A DNA stretch of 64,000 nucleotides from Pseudomonas agarici (GTDB taxonomy: Bacteria; Pseudomonadota; Gammaproteobacteria; Pseudomonadales; Pseudomonadaceae): assembly GCF_900109755.1 (NCBI RefSeq), contig NZ_FOAR01000001.1, forward strand, positions 186,001 to 250,000, written 5' to 3'. The notes beneath the pieces were generated by a model. It made no database searches. It had not been told where the DNA came from and saw nothing but the letters and a program-made list of their open reading frames with translations. Both the position numbers and the translations under genes were made by a program. Within the stretch, counting starts at the first letter, position 1; each line of letters starts with the position of its first letter. Positions 62,523 to 64,000 of the stretch are shown here, in pieces.

Positions 62523-63137
62523 ATGCACCGCGACGCCCTTCTGACTCCGGACGAGCTGGATTTCATACGGACCCTGCAACACAACCCGCAGCTCAACAAG
62601 CGCGATACTTCTTCAAGCTTGCTGGTCAATGGGGTGTCGCAAATCCGCGATCTGCTGACGCGCCTGGCGACCCATGAGCAAGTGACGATCCAGGCGCGCT
62701 TCGAAAACCAGAAAATGACCTTCCCCCTGCACCTGGTGGAAGACGAATTCCACGCCCAACATTTGCACGTGGGAGTGCCGAGTATCTACGAGGACGGGCC
62801 GATAGCCCGTCCCTGGCGGCTGACTCTGGACGAGCCAGTGGCCTTGGAAAACTCCCGAGGCCAATCCAGCGCCCTGGCGGTACGTGCGGTATCGTTCCAG
62901 GGTGTGCTGGTGGAAAGTCGCAACGGCATCAAGCCCCCCAGGCAGTTCGCCCAGTGGTTCAGCCCTCCGGGGTATGAGCGCATTGCCTTGCGTGGGCGGT
63001 TCGAGCGGGAAGCCGAGCAAGGCCTATATGCCTATCGGCTCAGCCAGAGCGATGAGAGCGAAACCGAACGGCTGCGCCAGTACATTCTGCAACAGCATCG
63101 CCTGGCCCATCCGCAATTTCACAGCGAGCCCCATTAG
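62523..63137 (+). CDS. Hypothetical protein in the light-response region
   Basis: A 204-residue soluble protein, not recognised with certainty. The N-terminal half is helical (LLTPDELDFIRTLQHNPQLN) with strands following (VTIQARFENQKMTFPLHLV). The middle and end have beta character (SALAVRAVSFQGVLVESRNG, YERIALRGRFEREAEQGLYAY) that recalls PilZ-like domains, without their RxxxR and DxSxxG motifs. The ATG at 62523 was chosen over an upstream frame. It is 69 bases after the LOV gene, and its end overlaps tail-to-tail with the MerR gene by 4 bases. Confidence 0.7.
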   Translation: MHRDALLTPDELDFIRTLQHNPQLNKRDTSSSLLVNGVSQIRDLLTRLATHEQVTIQARFENQKMTFPLHLVEDEFHAQHLHVGVPSIYEDGPIARPWRLTLDEPVALENSRGQSSALAVRAVSFQGVLVESRNGIKPPRQFAQWFSPPGYERIALRGRFEREAEQGLYAYRLSQSDESETERLRQYILQQHRLAHPQFHSEPH

Positions 63138-64000
63138 GTATCCAGCTTGCCCGCCAGCAGTTGCTGCAGGCGTTGGCGCATCTGCTGCCCGTCATGCCCC
63201 AGGCAACCAATACTGGTGCCTTCAAGGGAGTCTTGCAGCAGATCCGCCACATCGCCGGCAAGCATCACCGGGCACTCCACCGCCAGCGCCAGCCGATTCA
63301 GCCGGCGCGACAAATCCGAGGCCGGCGAACGGTTGGAGTACAGCACCAACACCCGCGGCCGGACCTTTTCACAAATCAGCGGCAACTCATCGAAAGGTTG
63401 CCCGATGGCCAGCACACTGACCGGGCGCTCGCCGTTGCCGAGCAACAAGCCGGCCACCAATAATTCCAGCTCGCGACAGTCCCCTGGCAATGCAGCGAGG
63501 ACAATCCGCTCCAGGGGGGCCCCTCTGGCCGATTGCAGTCGCTGCAACACCCGACCACGCAGGAAACTGTCGAGGAACAGCCATTCGCTGGCCTGCCCGA
63601 ATGCACCGCGCTGGGCGCGCAGATCCTGCCAGAGCGGCATCAGGATATTTTGGAAGACCACCGTCAGCGGGTAGCTGGAAAAAATCTGCCCGTACACACG
63701 TTCCAGCGCCAGCTCATCAAAGGCACTGATCGCGCCGCCCAACTGAATCTGGCATTGGCGCCAATCATCCACAGGCAGCGGCACCAAGGGGTCAGTCGAC
63801 GGCGCACGGGCCGCCGCCGTCTTTGCCAGGATCTTGCCCACTTTGCTGACCGCCACCCCACGCTCGATCCAACCGAGAATGCTGCGTACAGTCTCGATAT
63901 CGCTCATGGCGTAGAGCCGATGACCGCTTTCGGTACGTGTCGGCTGAATCAGGCCGTAGCGGCGCTCCCAGGCGCGCAGGGTGACCGGATTCACACCCGT
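63134..64000 (-). CDS. MerR-type regulator with B12-binding-like domain, N-terminus outside the window
   Basis: At least 288 residues, cut by the window end, so the start is not seen. The MerR helix-turn-helix (TLRAWERRYGLIQPTRTESG HRLY region, in two parts) is followed by a helical and then a cobalamin-binding-like domain. The canonical DxHxxG motif for B12 is replaced by GDCRELELL, so B12 binding is unlikely. This fits Pseudomonas PplR-type regulators, which partner with short LOV proteins, rather than CarH. It probably controls light-induced genes with the LOV protein as sensor. Confidence 0.85.
   Translation of the reverse strand, partial: TGVNPVTLRAWERRYGLIQPTRTESGHRLYAMSDIETVRSILGWIERGVAVSKVGKILAKTAAARAPSTDPLVPLPVDDWRQCQIQLGGAISAFDELALERVYGQIFSSYPLTVVFQNILMPLWQDLRAQRGAFGQASEWLFLDSFLRGRVLQRLQSARGAPLERIVLAALPGDCRELELLVAGLLLGNGERPVSVLAIGQPFDELPLICEKVRPRVLVLYSNRSPASDLSRRLNRLALAVECPVMLAGDVADLLQDSLEGTSIGCLGHDGQQMRQRLQQLLAGKLDT

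Noticed and set aside
1..64000. CRISPR arrays, tRNA or rRNA genes, complete insertion sequences
   Set aside because: No regularly spaced repeats, no tRNA cloverleaf and no transposase gene were seen. Only two small non-autonomous elements and REP palindromes are present.

Overview
The window comes from a Pseudomonas chromosome, most likely of the P. fluorescens group. The reasons are: a complete alginate operon from the end of algD to algA in the pseudomonad order, Pseudomonas-type REP palindromes, Pseudomonas-typical small proteins (DUF3509, a short LOV photoreceptor), and high-GC coding broken by clearly AT-richer accessory patches. No tRNA, rRNA, CRISPR array or replication origin was seen.

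Layout. (1) 1-15400: algD (3' end only), alg8, alg44, algK, algE, algG, algX, algL, algI, algJ, algF and algA, all on the + strand. Together they make GDP-mannuronate, polymerise it under c-di-GMP control, and acetylate, epimerise, trim and export alginate. Two intercistronic gaps hold REP palindromes, and a terminator-like structure follows algA. (2) 15574-31880: an insecticidal-type Tc toxin locus on the - strand: tcaA-like and tcaB-like (a split TcA pore), tcaC-like (TcB) and a TccC-like Rhs cocoon whose swappable C-terminus looks like a zinc metallopeptidase. A decayed toxin-antitoxin module and a MITE-like insertion lie inside the locus. (3) 32503-33738: a thioredoxin-like protein and a short-chain dehydrogenase. 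They share with tcaA and tccC a conserved palindrome (CTGTCATTTYTGACAG) 60-90 bases upstream of the start codon. (4) 33900-38400: a ParS/RES toxin-antitoxin pair with its own palindromes, then a three-gene cassette of unknown function (two small chaperone-like proteins and a 774-residue beta-rich protein). (5) 38496-49785: mostly ordinary chromosomal genes: a LysR regulator, a 2-ketoacid reductase, the phosphoethanolamine transferase cptA, dacB, a ribosome hibernation factor, a DUF3509 protein, psiE, the SOS gene yebG with a near-ideal LexA box, a leucine dehydrogenase and a SirB1-like protein. (6) 49786-53340: an AT-rich accessory patch with orphan genes, an XRE regulator, a frameshifted VUT-family transporter and a second MITE-like element. 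(7) 53394-57625: the homogentisate pathway maiA, fahA and hmgA with the divergent IclR regulator hmgR. (8) 57652-64000: a GHL10 glycosidase-like protein, an N-acetylmuramoyl-L-alanine amidase, a class II aldolase family protein, a flavodoxin, and a light-response module (short LOV protein, unknown protein, MerR-type regulator cut by the window end).

The most unusual signals are the shared operator linking the Tc genes to the thioredoxin/SDR pair, the metallopeptidase-like payload of the TccC protein, the MITE that replaces the native end of the TcA pore subunit, the uncharacterised 35284-38397 cassette, and two structured intergenic sequences with no gene explanation. Start codons were chosen by eye from ribosome-binding sites and family N-termini. 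Family assignments rest on motif recognition, not on database searches.
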